Positions 28,034 to 37,921 of a stretch of 64,000 bases of DNA are shown piece after piece. The position numbers and the translations under genes were made by a program. The stretch lies in assembly GCA_947466585.1 (NCBI GenBank), contig CANIEU010000007.1, positions 38,158-102,157 on the forward strand, written 5' to 3'. This stretch comes from Fibrobacterota bacterium (GTDB lineage Bacteria > Fibrobacterota > Fibrobacteria > UBA11236). The stretch's first letter is position 1. The number at the start of each line of letters is the position of its first letter. Below the pieces are notes generated by a model. That model did not search any database. It was not told where the DNA came from and saw only the letters and a program-made list of their open reading frames with translations.

Positions 28034-31000
28034 CTACTCCTCCCGGATCCACAAAGGAGCGTAGTCACGCGACGGTTGGGCCAATTCGGTCGGGCTTAAT
28101 TCATCGGAGAGATCTTCCACGTAATCGGAATTCTCTGGCGTGTCGAGCGGTAATCCGGTGCGGCGCGACACCTTGTGCAGTTTGTATTGCTCGCGCTGAA
28201 AGAGCGGAGTCTCGTCGGCGTTCCACGATTCGGGATCGGGTGCTTCGACCCGCCCCACAAAATTCTGGATGCGGGTGATCTGTTGTGCGATCGCGAGCCA
28301 TGCGGGCACCGCGGCGGCGGCACCGGTGCCCCGGAATCCGGCGCGCGACATCGGGCGATTGTCGTCGAAGCCGGTGTATACGCCGATGGTGTACCCCGCC
28401 AAGGGATCGAAACCCTTGCCTTGACCTTTCGGTGCGGCGATGTATCCGAGAAAGGCGGCGTTGCGGTAGTCGTTGGTAGTGCCGGTTTTTCCGTAGGCGG
28501 GCACCACGACGGTCACTGGTGGATTTCCGAGGTTGACGCGCAGCTCTTTACCGATGCGCTGTCCGGTACCGCCCTGCACCACCGAGGCCAACACTGCTTC
28601 CAGTTGAAAGCGTCCTCCTTCGGAGAGCATCTCTTCGCGCTCGGGGTAGTCTTCGAAGATCACGCGCCCGTCGGGAGTCTGTATGCGTTCGATGTAGAGC
28701 TGCGACTGACCGAAACGGGTTCGATGGCGCGCGCCTTCCTGAAATACCTGATAGGCGTTCACTGCCTCACCCAGGGTGATCACGTTCACGCCCAGGGGAA
28801 ACGATAGCACGCCGTCGAGCGGGGAGTTCACGCCCAGCTTGCGACTGAATTCGGTGACGTGGCGAAGCGCCGCCTGCGCGCGGAAATCCTTGGAAGCGTA
28901 TAGGTTTTCACGCGTGTAACGCTCTCCCGGCGGTTCCGCGGGGCGCAAACGGTCTTCGAGAGTGCGCAAGGTTTCGAGCGACAAGTCGCCGCCGAAGAAA
29001 ATGCGGGCTGGGCCTTCGCGCCGGGCCTCGTCGAGGGAAACCGCGCGCCAGCCGCGTGCGGGCAAGGTCATGAACAGCCCGAGGCGATTGTCGTTTTCGC
29101 TGCGCGCGGCGATCCACTGGCCCGAAGCCGCTCCTTCACCGCGACGCCACGCCACCGCCAAGGCCACGTGCGCGAGGTAATTGCGCGCCAGAATTTCCCG
29201 TCGGATGCGGGTTTCAGGATCGGATGATCCGGAGGGAAGGCGCTCGCTTTCGCGCGCGTAGCCGAGTCCGTAGGGGAGTTCGCGCAGCACCGCGGCTTCG
29301 CGGGCGCGGCCATCGAAGGTTAGATCGACCGCGAGGTCGGTGGCGGCTTTGCGGTAACGCAGCTCGCGCAGGTGATCCGCATCGAGCACGATGCCCAAGG
29401 TGTCGCGCACGAACATTTCGTACGACTCGGGGGAGGCGAAGTTGTCGGGATCGAGGCCAAGGTTACGGCACGCATTCCAAAAACCCTCGAAATCGGTTTT
29501 GTCGAACAAGTGATACAGCAACCACACGCTGGCGATATTCTCGGAACGGCGTCCGGCCCAGGCCAGGCTGACGGTGTCTTCGGGCGCGTGGTCGGGTTTG
29601 GGGAAGTAGATCAGATTGCCGAGCTGAAAGGCCTGACGTTGGTTCGACAGCGGATCGAGCGCGTGCCATCCCTGCTCCAACGCGGCGGCGTAAACCAAGG
29701 GTTTGAAAGCCGATCCGAACTGGCGGCGCGCCTGGTTCACCCGGTCGTAACCCGTGTTCTCGAACCCGCCGACGTTGGCGAGCACCTTTCCCTCCTGCAC
29801 CACTTGCGCCGCGCCCTGCAACTGCGGATGCTGGGCGATCTCGAGTCGGTAGGCGGCCTTGGCGCCGCGTTTGATTTCTTCGGGCGTCAGCAGCGGCACT
29901 CCGCAGTACAGCAGGCCGCCGACCTGGAAATTTTGAGCGGCGAAAGCGGACATGGCCGCCGGCGTGGGCAGCGCATCGCTTCCGGTCTTGTTGCGGTTCC
30001 ACAATCGGAAGAAGGCATCAAGCGAGGTTTTCGGAATATTGCCTTCGATCGCGCCGAAGCGTAGGTGCACGGCGGTCACTGCGCCGTTATCGCGCGTCAC
30101 CTCGGTGATGCGTCCGGTCACGAAGGTGCCGGGCTCCAGATGGGAGAGCCGGTCGGGCGCGGAGTCTGCGGTCGGCACGTAGCCGCGCAGCACGAGATCG
30201 AGCCCCGCGAGGTTGGAGTAAAGCGCGCGTTCCGCGGCCCGTTGAATCTGAGGGTCGAGGGTGGTGTAAATCTGCAGCCCCGCTCCGGTGTAATCCTCGA
30301 CGCCGTAGCGTGCGAGCAGGGCCTGCATCTCGGGACTGTCGAGCAAGCGCTTCACCTTCATCATGTTGGTCGAAAGCGTGAAGCGGAAATCGCCGCGCTT
30401 GAGGCGGGGTGGGTGGGCGATGCCGTCCTGATACTGTTTTTCCGAGATCTTGCCCGTACGCCGCAGTTGCTTGAGCACGTAGGCGGTACGGGTCCGTCCC
30501 CGGTCGATGGCGAACTTGCGCCGCTCCGGCGTGCTCTGGATGAAGGGATTGTACTGGTTCGGCCCCTTCACCGAGCCCGCGATGAAGGCGCACTCCACCA
30601 GATTCAGATCGCGAGGCTCCTTGTCGAAGAAATAGCGCGCGGCGATGCTCACGCCGTGCCCGTTGCCGGTGACGAAGAACTGGTTCAAGTAGAACTCGAG
30701 GATTTCCTCCTTGCTGAAGTTGCGCTCCAGCCGGTAGGCGTTGATGAGTTCGTCCACCTTGCCGCGCAGAGGGCCGGTGCGGCCGAACAGGTTTTTGGCG
30801 GTTTGCTGCGTGAGCGTGCTGCCTCCGCGCCACTTGCCTCCCGAGGTCACGTTATCGGCCATGGCGCGGGCGAAGGCTTTCACGTCCCAGCCGCCGTGGT
30901 TCCAGTAGTTGCGGTCTTCGGCGGCGACCAGCGCATCCACCAGCACGCGCGGGATCGAGTCGAAAGGCAGGTAATCGCGATGCGTGCCCTCGAAGAAAGT

Positions 31001-31210
31001 GCCCACACGGGTTTTGCCGTCGGAGTAAAGCACCACCGATTCGCGCGAGAGGATTTTCTGAATGCCTTCACGGGTGAAGGTATTGTCGGGCACCCGGCGG
31101 ATGGCAATCTGGAGCCCAGCGACGGCGACCATGCCGGCCAGAGCGAAGGCGGCGGCCGGGGCCGCGAGCCCGAGCAGGATGATTTTGCGAAGCTTCATGA
31201 GGGAGGGCAT
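28034..31210 (-). CDS. Class A penicillin-binding protein (PBP1-like), long form
   Basis: A 1058-residue bifunctional peptidoglycan synthase. One membrane segment (about residues 10-33) is followed by the GT51 glycosyltransferase with AAEDRNYWNHGG, RGGSTLTQQTAKNLF and LEFYLNQFF. The transpeptidase has QFGSAFKP (acylated Ser near 498) and YGKTGTTND (KTG near 907). The ~400 residues between those motifs are much longer than usual and include RARREGP-like loops and EDYPEREEMLSEGG. Class A PBPs usually have 650-900 residues. It heads a tightly packed minus-strand run of five genes. Confidence 0.92.
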   Translation of the reverse strand: MPSLMKLRKIILLGLAAPAAAFALAGMVAVAGLQIAIRRVPDNTFTREGIQKILSRESVVLYSDGKTRVGTFFEGTHRDYLPFDSIPRVLVDALVAAEDRNYWNHGGWDVKAFARAMADNVTSGGKWRGGSTLTQQTAKNLFGRTGPLRGKVDELINAYRLERNFSKEEILEFYLNQFFVTGNGHGVSIAARYFFDKEPRDLNLVECAFIAGSVKGPNQYNPFIQSTPERRKFAIDRGRTRTAYVLKQLRRTGKISEKQYQDGIAHPPRLKRGDFRFTLSTNMMKVKRLLDSPEMQALLARYGVEDYTGAGLQIYTTLDPQIQRAAERALYSNLAGLDLVLRGYVPTADSAPDRLSHLEPGTFVTGRITEVTRDNGAVTAVHLRFGAIEGNIPKTSLDAFFRLWNRNKTGSDALPTPAAMSAFAAQNFQVGGLLYCGVPLLTPEEIKRGAKAAYRLEIAQHPQLQGAAQVVQEGKVLANVGGFENTGYDRVNQARRQFGSAFKPLVYAAALEQGWHALDPLSNQRQAFQLGNLIYFPKPDHAPEDTVSLAWAGRRSENIASVWLLYHLFDKTDFEGFWNACRNLGLDPDNFASPESYEMFVRDTLGIVLDADHLRELRYRKAATDLAVDLTFDGRAREAAVLRELPYGLGYARESERLPSGSSDPETRIRREILARNYLAHVALAVAWRRGEGAASGQWIAARSENDNRLGLFMTLPARGWRAVSLDEARREGPARIFFGGDLSLETLRTLEDRLRPAEPPGERYTRENLYASKDFRAQAALRHVTEFSRKLGVNSPLDGVLSFPLGVNVITLGEAVNAYQVFQEGARHRTRFGQSQLYIERIQTPDGRVIFEDYPEREEMLSEGGRFQLEAVLASVVQGGTGQRIGKELRVNLGNPPVTVVVPAYGKTGTTNDYRNAAFLGYIAAPKGQGKGFDPLAGYTIGVYTGFDDNRPMSRAGFRGTGAAAAVPAWLAIAQQITRIQNFVGRVEAPDPESWNADETPLFQREQYKLHKVSRRTGLPLDTPENSDYVEDLSDELSPTELAQPSRDYAPLWIREE

Positions 31211-31235
31211 AAATTAGGAAGAACAGGGGGGGAGG

Positions 31236-31341
31236 AGACGGTAGACTGTAGACGGTTGACGGTAGTTGGGGAGGCGGGATTGGCTTAATGGTCAATTTTA
31301 TCGTGCTTTTTCTACCGACTACCTACTACCGTCTACCGTCT
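31236..31341. repeat. Imperfect inverted repeat built from GTAGACGGT words
   Basis: Left arm 31236-31265 is a chain of AGACGGTAGAC/GTAGACGGT words. The right arm 31312-31341 (CTACCGACTACC..., ACCGTCTACCGTCT) is its approximate reverse complement across a 46-base loop. It lies between the PBP gene and tRNA-Ser and codes for nothing. Confidence 0.75.
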
Positions 31342-31432
31342 GTTAGCTATACTTTCCCACCTCACGGACGGAAATTCCGTTGGTGATCCCGTGGTCGGTT
31401 CCGGTGCCTTCAAACGCAGCGGACAGGCCCGA

Positions 31433-31525
31433 GGAGAGGTGGCCGAGCTGGTCGAAGGCGGCGGTTTGCTAAACCGTTGTAGGGTCTTAACGGCCTTACC
31501 AAGGGTTCGAATCCCTTCCTCTCCG
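31433..31525 (+). tRNA. tRNA-Ser (anticodon GCT)
   Basis: A 93-base class II tRNA. Acceptor GGAGAGG/CCTCTCC with discriminator G; anticodon arm GCGGT-TTGCTAA-ACCGT gives GCT; a long variable arm GTAGGGTC...GGCC... and the T arm AGGG-TTCGAAT-CCCT follow. CCA is not encoded. A TATACT word at 31348-31353 may be its -10. Confidence 0.95.
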
Positions 31526-31560
31526 CGGGATTTCCACGGAATACCGTGAATGATCGTGAT

Positions 31561-31632
31561 TCACATGAAATTGCATGAGTTCACCTGAATTTGCCTGGGT
31601 TCACCTGAATTCACCTGAATTCACCTGAATTC
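31561..31632 (+). repeat. Seven 10-bp repeats upstream of gltX
   Basis: TCACCTGAAT occurs at 31581, 31601, 31611 and 31621. Degenerate units (TCACATGAAA, TTGCATGAGT, TTGCCTGGGT) fill the remaining 10-base steps from 31561. The period equals about one helical turn. No palindrome larger than GAATTC arises at the junctions. Confidence 0.85.
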
Positions 31633-31684
31633 GGGTTATTCTTCCGGATTCCCGTCCAACCGGTTCACCCGAAACGAATCCCCC

Positions 31685-33145
31685 ATGACAACACCCCGCG
31701 TCCGCGTTCGATTCGCCCCCAGCCCGACCGGCTATCTGCATGTCGGTGGTGCGCGCACCGCCATTTTCAACTGGTTGTTCGCACGCAGGATGGGTGGGGA
31801 CTTTCTGCTGCGCGTCGAGGATACCGATCAGGCCCGCTACGATGCGAACGCCTTGGTCGAGCTCATTGCCGACCTCAAGTGGCTTGGTCTCGATTGGGAC
31901 GAGGGTCCCGAAAAGGGCGGCCCGCACGAACCGTACTTCCAGTCGCAGCGCCTTCCTCTCTATCAGGCCGCCGCACGCCGCATGCTCGACGACGGCCACG
32001 CCTACCCGTGCTTCTGCACCTCGGAGCGGCTTGAAGAGCTGCGCGAGCAGCAGAAGGTGAACAACCTCCCGGCCGGTTACGACCGCCGCTGCCGCAACCT
32101 GCCCGCCGACGTGGCCGCGCAACGCGTGGCCGACGGCGAAAAGCACGTGGTGCGCCTCAAGGCGCCGTTCCACGGCGAGACCGTATTCACCGACCTGATC
32201 CGGGGCCCCATCAGCTACCAGAACCGCGTGCTCGACGATATGGTGCTGCTCAAGGGCGACGGCTTTCCCACCTACCATCTCGCCAACGTGGTCGACGATC
32301 ACGACATGCTCATCACCCACGTGCTGCGCGGCGACGAGTGGATCCCGAGCACCCCGCGCCACATTCTGATCTACAAGGCCTTGGGATACGAGCCGCCGGT
32401 GTTCTGCCATCTGCCGGTGATTCTCGCCGAAGGCGGCGGTAAGCTCAGCAAGCGCAAAGGAGCGGCCTCCGTGGGCGACTACCGCGAACTCGGTTATCTG
32501 CCCGAAGCGATGGTGAACTTTCTTTCACTGCTCGGCTGGAGCCCCGGCGAAGACCTGGAGTTCATGGAGCGCGACGTGCTTGTCGAGAAGTTCACGCTCG
32601 AGCGCATCCACCCCAAGAGCGCGGTGTTCGACGAGAAGAAACTCGAATGGCTCAACGGCCAGTACTTCCTGCGCCGCGATGCGGCCTTCTTCCTTCCGCT
32701 CGTCAAGCCCTTGTGGGCCAAGGCCGGTATCGAGGTCGACGCCTTGCCAGAAGCCTACTTGCTGCATTGCATCGCCCTGCTCAAAGACCGCTCGAAGCGT
32801 CTCACCGACTTCACCGACAGTCTGTATTTCTTCCGCGATCCGGACTCGTACGAGGAGAAGGCGCGCCAGAAGCAGTTCGGCGAAGGCTCGGCGCCGTTGT
32901 TGGAGTCGCTGATTTCAGTGATCGAGGGCGTGGCCGACTATTCTGCCGCGTCGATTGAAACCGCCTACAAGGCGTTCGCCGAAAGCAACGCCCGCAAGGT
33001 CGGCGAACTGATCCATCCGACCCGCTTGGCGATCTCGGGCATGCCCTACGGCCCCGGTTTGTACGAGCTGATGGATGCGCTGGGCAAGGATACCGTGCTG
33101 CGCCGCATGAAGATCGCAGTCGAAAAAATCAGCGCGGGATTCTAG
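31685..33145 (+). CDS. gltX: Glutamyl-tRNA synthetase
   Basis: A 486-residue class I synthetase. FAPSPTGYLHVGGARTA holds the HIGH-like signature, RVEDTDQAR the glutamate/ATP site, and KLSKRKGAAS the KMSKS-like loop. The C-terminal anticodon-binding helices (KDRSKRLTDFTDSLYF... HPTRLAISG) are complete and the length is standard. Start ATG 31685 is preceded by no strong ribosome-binding site and by the 10-bp repeat array. It converges on the PfkB kinase with a four-base overlap. A discriminating versus non-discriminating enzyme cannot be told from sequence alone. Confidence 0.96.
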   Translation: MTTPRVRVRFAPSPTGYLHVGGARTAIFNWLFARRMGGDFLLRVEDTDQARYDANALVELIADLKWLGLDWDEGPEKGGPHEPYFQSQRLPLYQAAARRMLDDGHAYPCFCTSERLEELREQQKVNNLPAGYDRRCRNLPADVAAQRVADGEKHVVRLKAPFHGETVFTDLIRGPISYQNRVLDDMVLLKGDGFPTYHLANVVDDHDMLITHVLRGDEWIPSTPRHILIYKALGYEPPVFCHLPVILAEGGGKLSKRKGAASVGDYRELGYLPEAMVNFLSLLGWSPGEDLEFMERDVLVEKFTLERIHPKSAVFDEKKLEWLNGQYFLRRDAAFFLPLVKPLWAKAGIEVDALPEAYLLHCIALLKDRSKRLTDFTDSLYFFRDPDSYEEKARQKQFGEGSAPLLESLISVIEGVADYSAASIETAYKAFAESNARKVGELIHPTRLAISGMPYGPGLYELMDALGKDTVLRRMKIAVEKISAGF

Positions 33146-34278
33146 TCCAACGGCCGCCCGGCCGACCAATCTCGCAGGAACCCGATCACGTCAGAACGCT
33201 CCGGGCTGCGAGCATTGCGCACGTACCAGCCCGAAGTGCCCACGCCGCTGTAGAGCGCGCCGGTCACATCCAGGCCGCTGACGAGGCCGCTCACGAATCC
33301 GCCGTTGAAGTGGTCGCCCGCCCCTGTGGAGAGCTTGGGCTGATCGCAATAGGGGCCGTCGATGCCGGCCGAAACCCCGTCGATCACCGCGCCCGCGCAG
33401 CGCACGGCATGCACCACCACGCCGTGCAGACCGAGCGCATCCGCAATGCGTACCGCCGAAGCTTCGACGCGGTCCGGTTGTTCGATCGGCATCTCTGGAA
33501 TCCCCAACACTTCGCTCACCTGTTCGGCTTCACGCAGGTTGAGACCGAGAATACAGCGGGCTTTTTGGTTGAGGCGCCGGATCTGGTCGAGTACCCGCGC
33601 GACGTCTCCTCGATCGCGCTTTTCAGGATCGGCGAGATCGAAAAAGAATCGGACCTGGGAATTTTCCGGGACGAGCGCGATGAGGTTTTCCAGAATCTCG
33701 TCCATCTCGGTGAGCATGGTCCAGTTGGTGCAGGCTGTGAGATCGGCGTCCAGCACGAGCGCACGAAATCGGTCCGCTCCGAGGACTTCCTGCAGGCGGC
33801 TCCAGTTCAAGTCGGCGATGGTGTTGAGGCGGCCCAGCATGAGTTTGCCGTCGAGAAATTCCAGGGCGTCGGTGCGGCCGGGGTTCCCGACCGAGAGTAA
33901 TTCGGCCTTTTCGGCGAGAGGTTGAAATACCGGAAGCGGGGCCGGGTAGCCCAGCAGACCGATGCAGGTGACCTTGCCGCCCATTCCCGCCACCGCCATC
34001 GACATCAACGGCCCGTTGCCGCCGGGTTTGACCTGCATGGGGACCAATTCGATATTGGCCGACTTGCCGGAGGCGGCTGCCACGCGTTCTGAAAAGCGCG
34101 TCAGGGTTTCGATGCGGGTGTAGTGCGCGCTGTCTTTGCGCGTATCGACGGCGTGGAGGATTTCATCAATGAAACCGTCGAACCCGATGGTGAAGCGCGC
34201 TTGGGCGAATCGTCCGGTGGACTCTTCGAGATCGTCGGCCGTTTTTCGGAGATCCTCGTTTAGGCGATGTGCGCGCAT
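33142..34278 (-). CDS. PfkB-family carbohydrate kinase
   Basis: A 378-residue ribokinase-fold protein. FDGFIDEI near the N-terminus is the substrate-binding aspartate segment, KPGGNGPLMSMAVAGMGGK fits the sugar lid region, and KLSTGAGDHFNGGFVSG is the PfkB signature with the catalytic base Asp (GAGD). Substrate unknown: ribose, fructose, tagatose and nucleosides are all used in the family. It stands alone on the minus strand between gltX and the nitrogen locus. Confidence 0.85.
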   Translation of the reverse strand: MRAHRLNEDLRKTADDLEESTGRFAQARFTIGFDGFIDEILHAVDTRKDSAHYTRIETLTRFSERVAAASGKSANIELVPMQVKPGGNGPLMSMAVAGMGGKVTCIGLLGYPAPLPVFQPLAEKAELLSVGNPGRTDALEFLDGKLMLGRLNTIADLNWSRLQEVLGADRFRALVLDADLTACTNWTMLTEMDEILENLIALVPENSQVRFFFDLADPEKRDRGDVARVLDQIRRLNQKARCILGLNLREAEQVSEVLGIPEMPIEQPDRVEASAVRIADALGLHGVVVHAVRCAGAVIDGVSAGIDGPYCDQPKLSTGAGDHFNGGFVSGLVSGLDVTGALYSGVGTSGWYVRNARSPERSDVIGFLRDWSAGRPLD

Positions 34279-34393
34279 CCAGCATCCTTTCGAAGGATCC
34301 CGTGAAGATCCCGAATAAAGACCCTCGGCAGAATCCCGAACAAGGATCCACGCGAAGGAAGTGCGCGAAATTTAAATCAACGGGGGAGACCTT

Positions 34394-35554
34394 TTAGAAG
34401 GTCATTTCTATTTCGGAACCCAACGAAAACTGCGGGTATCCGGGCGCATTGTGCAGGAGCGGCTTGGAGATGCCGCAGAAGCTGCGCCATTGCGCGTGTG
34501 GGGCGGGATAAACATAGAGCATCGGAAGAACCCAGATCGACATGTCGCCGGCGCGATCTAGCCGTTGGTTGCGGAGCTCGAGCGACACACTGGTGGAGAA
34601 GGTGGAGTTGAGCGCGATGCCCGGTTCCGCCTGCAGCAGAAAATCGTCGAGCTTGTTCCACGCAAAGGGTTGACGCGGAGTATTGGGCGACGGGACTTCA
34701 CCTTTGTCGATGTAAAAAAATGTCGCCGAGAAAAAGTACGGCTCATACGTGTAGCGCGGTTCCACGAGCAAGAACGATCCGGGATCGGTGTTCGTACTCC
34801 AATAATTCATGCCCACGCGAGCCTTGAGTTCAACCGTATTATCGAATTGTCCATCAAAGGCGATTCCCATTTCGAAGGGATAAGCCTTGGGGATACCCAT
34901 GGTGTACCGCATGGAGGGGGACCACTGCATGTTTTCGTTGAGGCGGCGCGTCCACTGCGCAAAGACGGAGAAGGCTCCGGGTTCGCCGGCCGTATCGGTC
35001 GCCACTCCGGCATGAACGAGTATTTCACCGCGATGGATTCCCACACCGCGCAAGGAGTGTTCGCTGACGATGGCGGCCGAACGTTTGTATCGATAATATT
35101 CGAAGTACCCGGATCCGGCGACCAAATCGCCGGCCATGATCGTGGTGCGTGCGTCTGCCTGCCAGTTGATTTGTGCGCCGTCGTAGTGGAGCGGTGCCCA
35201 GGTGTTTCCGTCACCCGCTTGCGGTACCGTTCCGTCGCGCATGGTGGTCCGCACCACGGCGTTCAACGTGGAAGAAATGTTCAGGGTGGTGACGAGATCG
35301 GCCTCAAGACCCGAGGTATGTGCGATGCGGTCGAACGTGCCGTAATCGGATACAAAGTCGGCATCGAGCATGCCCGAAAACACCAGACGGTCGCGCACGT
35401 TGCCGGTTTGCATTGCGGCAATGCCGGTTTGAAGCGTCTCGGCGGACGCGGGGGTGGCTGCCGAAAAGGTGGGCGCCGCGACAGCGAGCAACAGCGCAAG
35501 GGCGCACAGTGATGCCCGGTTCAGAAGAGGTATTGCTGGGAGGCTCGCCATCAT
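34394..35554 (-). CDS. Outer-membrane beta-barrel protein (paralogue A)
   Basis: A 386-residue exported protein. The signal peptide MMASLPAIPLLNRASLCALA...ATPASAET is followed by alternating amphipathic strands and ends in EIEMTF, a terminal-Phe barrel signature. It is a paralogue of the product at 36136-37314: both share DADF near the start, then TTMRDGTVP/TTMNDGAVP, GNTW, AQINWQ/AAINWQ and GSGYFEYY/GTGYFNYY. ATG 35554 follows the terminator of the P-II gene; the ORF start at 35680 reads back through it. Likely a porin for small solutes. Its place in the nitrogen locus suggests urea or ammonium, which is inference. Confidence 0.8.
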   Translation of the reverse strand: MMASLPAIPLLNRASLCALALLLAVAAPTFSAATPASAETLQTGIAAMQTGNVRDRLVFSGMLDADFVSDYGTFDRIAHTSGLEADLVTTLNISSTLNAVVRTTMRDGTVPQAGDGNTWAPLHYDGAQINWQADARTTIMAGDLVAGSGYFEYYRYKRSAAIVSEHSLRGVGIHRGEILVHAGVATDTAGEPGAFSVFAQWTRRLNENMQWSPSMRYTMGIPKAYPFEMGIAFDGQFDNTVELKARVGMNYWSTNTDPGSFLLVEPRYTYEPYFFSATFFYIDKGEVPSPNTPRQPFAWNKLDDFLLQAEPGIALNSTFSTSVSLELRNQRLDRAGDMSIWVLPMLYVYPAPHAQWRSFCGISKPLLHNAPGYPQFSLGSEIEMTF

Positions 35555-35636
35555 GGCCCGAAAATTTAGATCGGGGCGGGAAATTCCATGTGAATAGGGG
35601 GTCTTATGAGCAAAATGGCAAACTTTTCCCGAGAAC

Positions 35637-35672
35637 AAAAAAGCCCGCATCACGGGGTGATACGGGCTTTTT
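35637..35672 (-). terminator. Terminator after the first P-II gene
   Basis: AAAAAGCCCG (35638-35647) pairs with CGGGCTTTTT (35663-35672); the inner ATCAC/GTGAT extends the stem. A and T tracts on both sides allow it to work in either direction. It separates the P-II gene from barrel paralogue A. Confidence 0.88.
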
Positions 35673-35695
35673 ACGTTCAAAATCAGAGTCGGTTC

Positions 35696-36043
<348 letters not shown>

Positions 36044-36135
36044 TCAGTTCAGTGCTCGGTTGAGCATGCTACCGAGAGGTAAGATAACATTCCGGCTCAC
36101 CGGAAATCCCCGGAACGGACCTTGTAACCGAACGG

Positions 36136-37314
36136 TCAGAATTTGAAAATAATCTCGGATCCGGCAAAATATTGCGGATCCAGCGAGCCTGTGCCCTTGA
36201 GGTGTTCAACGACCTGGGCCCAAATCCACCATTGCACACCGGAACCCGGGTAAACGTACAGGGTTGGCACCAACCAGACGGATTGGTCATAACCTTGAGC
36301 GACTGCGGTTGCCCCGGAGGCGTCGTGGAATTCGAGGGGCAGACCAAAGGCATAGGTGCCGCCCGGGTTGTATCCGGGTTCGAGGTACACGAAAAAGTCG
36401 TCGAACTGTTTGTGTGTGACGGTTTGGGAAGGATTGTTGGGTGCAGCTACCGAAGTGGTGTTCTGCTCGGATTTTTTGTTCACGAATACAGAGCCGGCCA
36501 CCGAGTATTTCCCGAAGCTGTATTGCGGTTCGAGCAGGAAGGTGAATCCGGGCGTGTAATCGCTGCTGTAGTAATTGACCGCCGCATCGCTGCTCACACT
36601 CCATGCGCCGAACGCACCGTCAAAGGAAAGGCCGCCCGTGAACGGCGTCGCGCCTTTCACGCCGGCAGTGTACTTGGCCGAAGGTGTGAGCGTGCGACCG
36701 TTGGCCAGGTGGTAATCGTATTTCACGAAGGTGGACCATTCCGAAGTCGGCACGGGAGCACCCGTCGAATCCTTACCGCCCAGTCCCGTGGCACCGGTGG
36801 TGACCGTCCAGCCGTCGCGTGCGAAGCCCACGCCGCGCACGGCGTGTTCTCCCACCGCAACGGCGGAGCGTTTGTTCAGGTAATAGTTGAAGTAGCCGGT
36901 TCCGTAGATGAGGTCGCCCACGAAGATCGTGGTCTTGTCGTCGTATTGCCAATTGATGGCCGCGCCGTCGAAGTTCACATCGTCCCAAGTATTGCCCGCA
37001 CCTTGGGCGGGAACGGCGCCGTCGTTCATGGTCGTGTAAATGACGGCATTTACCTTGGGGCTGAACGTCACCGTGGTGGTGAGGTCGATTTCAAGACCAG
37101 TCGTGTGGGTGGGATCTTTGAATCCGCCGCCGGCGAAGCTGGTGGCGAAATCCGCATCCACGTAACCATTGAAGCTTAAGGCAGGAGCGGGCGAGGGCGC
37201 GGCGGAAACCTCCGCTGCGGCAGCGCACAAAACTACGATGGCGGCGGTGGTCATGGCGGCACACCCTGCGGTGATTCTATGGCTCTGAATTTTGATACCG
37301 AACGACTGGCGCAT
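36136..37314 (-). CDS. Outer-membrane beta-barrel protein (paralogue B)
   Basis: A 392-residue exported protein. The signal region MRQSFGIKIQSHRITAG...VLCAAAAEVSAAP is followed by a barrel-like alternation of strands and the final EIIFKF. It is related along its length to paralogue A (34394-35554). ATG 37314 is selected because AAGGAGAG lies five bases upstream; the ORF to 37650 includes reversed P-II sequence and is not real. It sits between the two P-II genes. A porin or substrate-specific channel is likely; the substrate is not known. Confidence 0.82.
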   Translation of the reverse strand: MRQSFGIKIQSHRITAGCAAMTTAAIVVLCAAAAEVSAAPSPAPALSFNGYVDADFATSFAGGGFKDPTHTTGLEIDLTTTVTFSPKVNAVIYTTMNDGAVPAQGAGNTWDDVNFDGAAINWQYDDKTTIFVGDLIYGTGYFNYYLNKRSAVAVGEHAVRGVGFARDGWTVTTGATGLGGKDSTGAPVPTSEWSTFVKYDYHLANGRTLTPSAKYTAGVKGATPFTGGLSFDGAFGAWSVSSDAAVNYYSSDYTPGFTFLLEPQYSFGKYSVAGSVFVNKKSEQNTTSVAAPNNPSQTVTHKQFDDFFVYLEPGYNPGGTYAFGLPLEFHDASGATAVAQGYDQSVWLVPTLYVYPGSGVQWWIWAQVVEHLKGTGSLDPQYFAGSEIIFKF

Positions 37315-37435
37315 GCACTCTCCTTGACACAGACCGTAAACGGTGCAAAAATCAGTTTCGGATCGGGAGGGCTTTGTCGAAGTGACAGGAATCTTTGGGC
37401 TCCGGGAATAGGGGGACCAGGAGCATGGATCCCAA

Positions 37436-37470
37436 CAAAAAGCGCCCCCGTTTGCACGGGAGCGCTTTTG
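37436..37470 (-). terminator. Terminator after the second P-II gene
   Basis: AAAAAGCGC-CCCG and CGGG-A-GCGCTTTT fold around TTTGCA (37437-37469), with a T run on the minus strand after the stem. It lies 23 bases beyond the stop codon of the P-II gene. Confidence 0.85.
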
Positions 37471-37492
37471 AAAATCGCCCGAAAGGGGGAAA

Positions 37493-37921
<429 letters not shown>

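Noticed and set aside
30065..31288. 407-codon plus-strand ORF opposite the PBP gene
   Set aside because: It mirrors a PBP with all catalytic motifs and shows no domain of its own.
31561..31632. Possible CRISPR array
   Set aside because: Units are 10 bases with no spacers and no cas genes nearby, so it is a simple tandem repeat.
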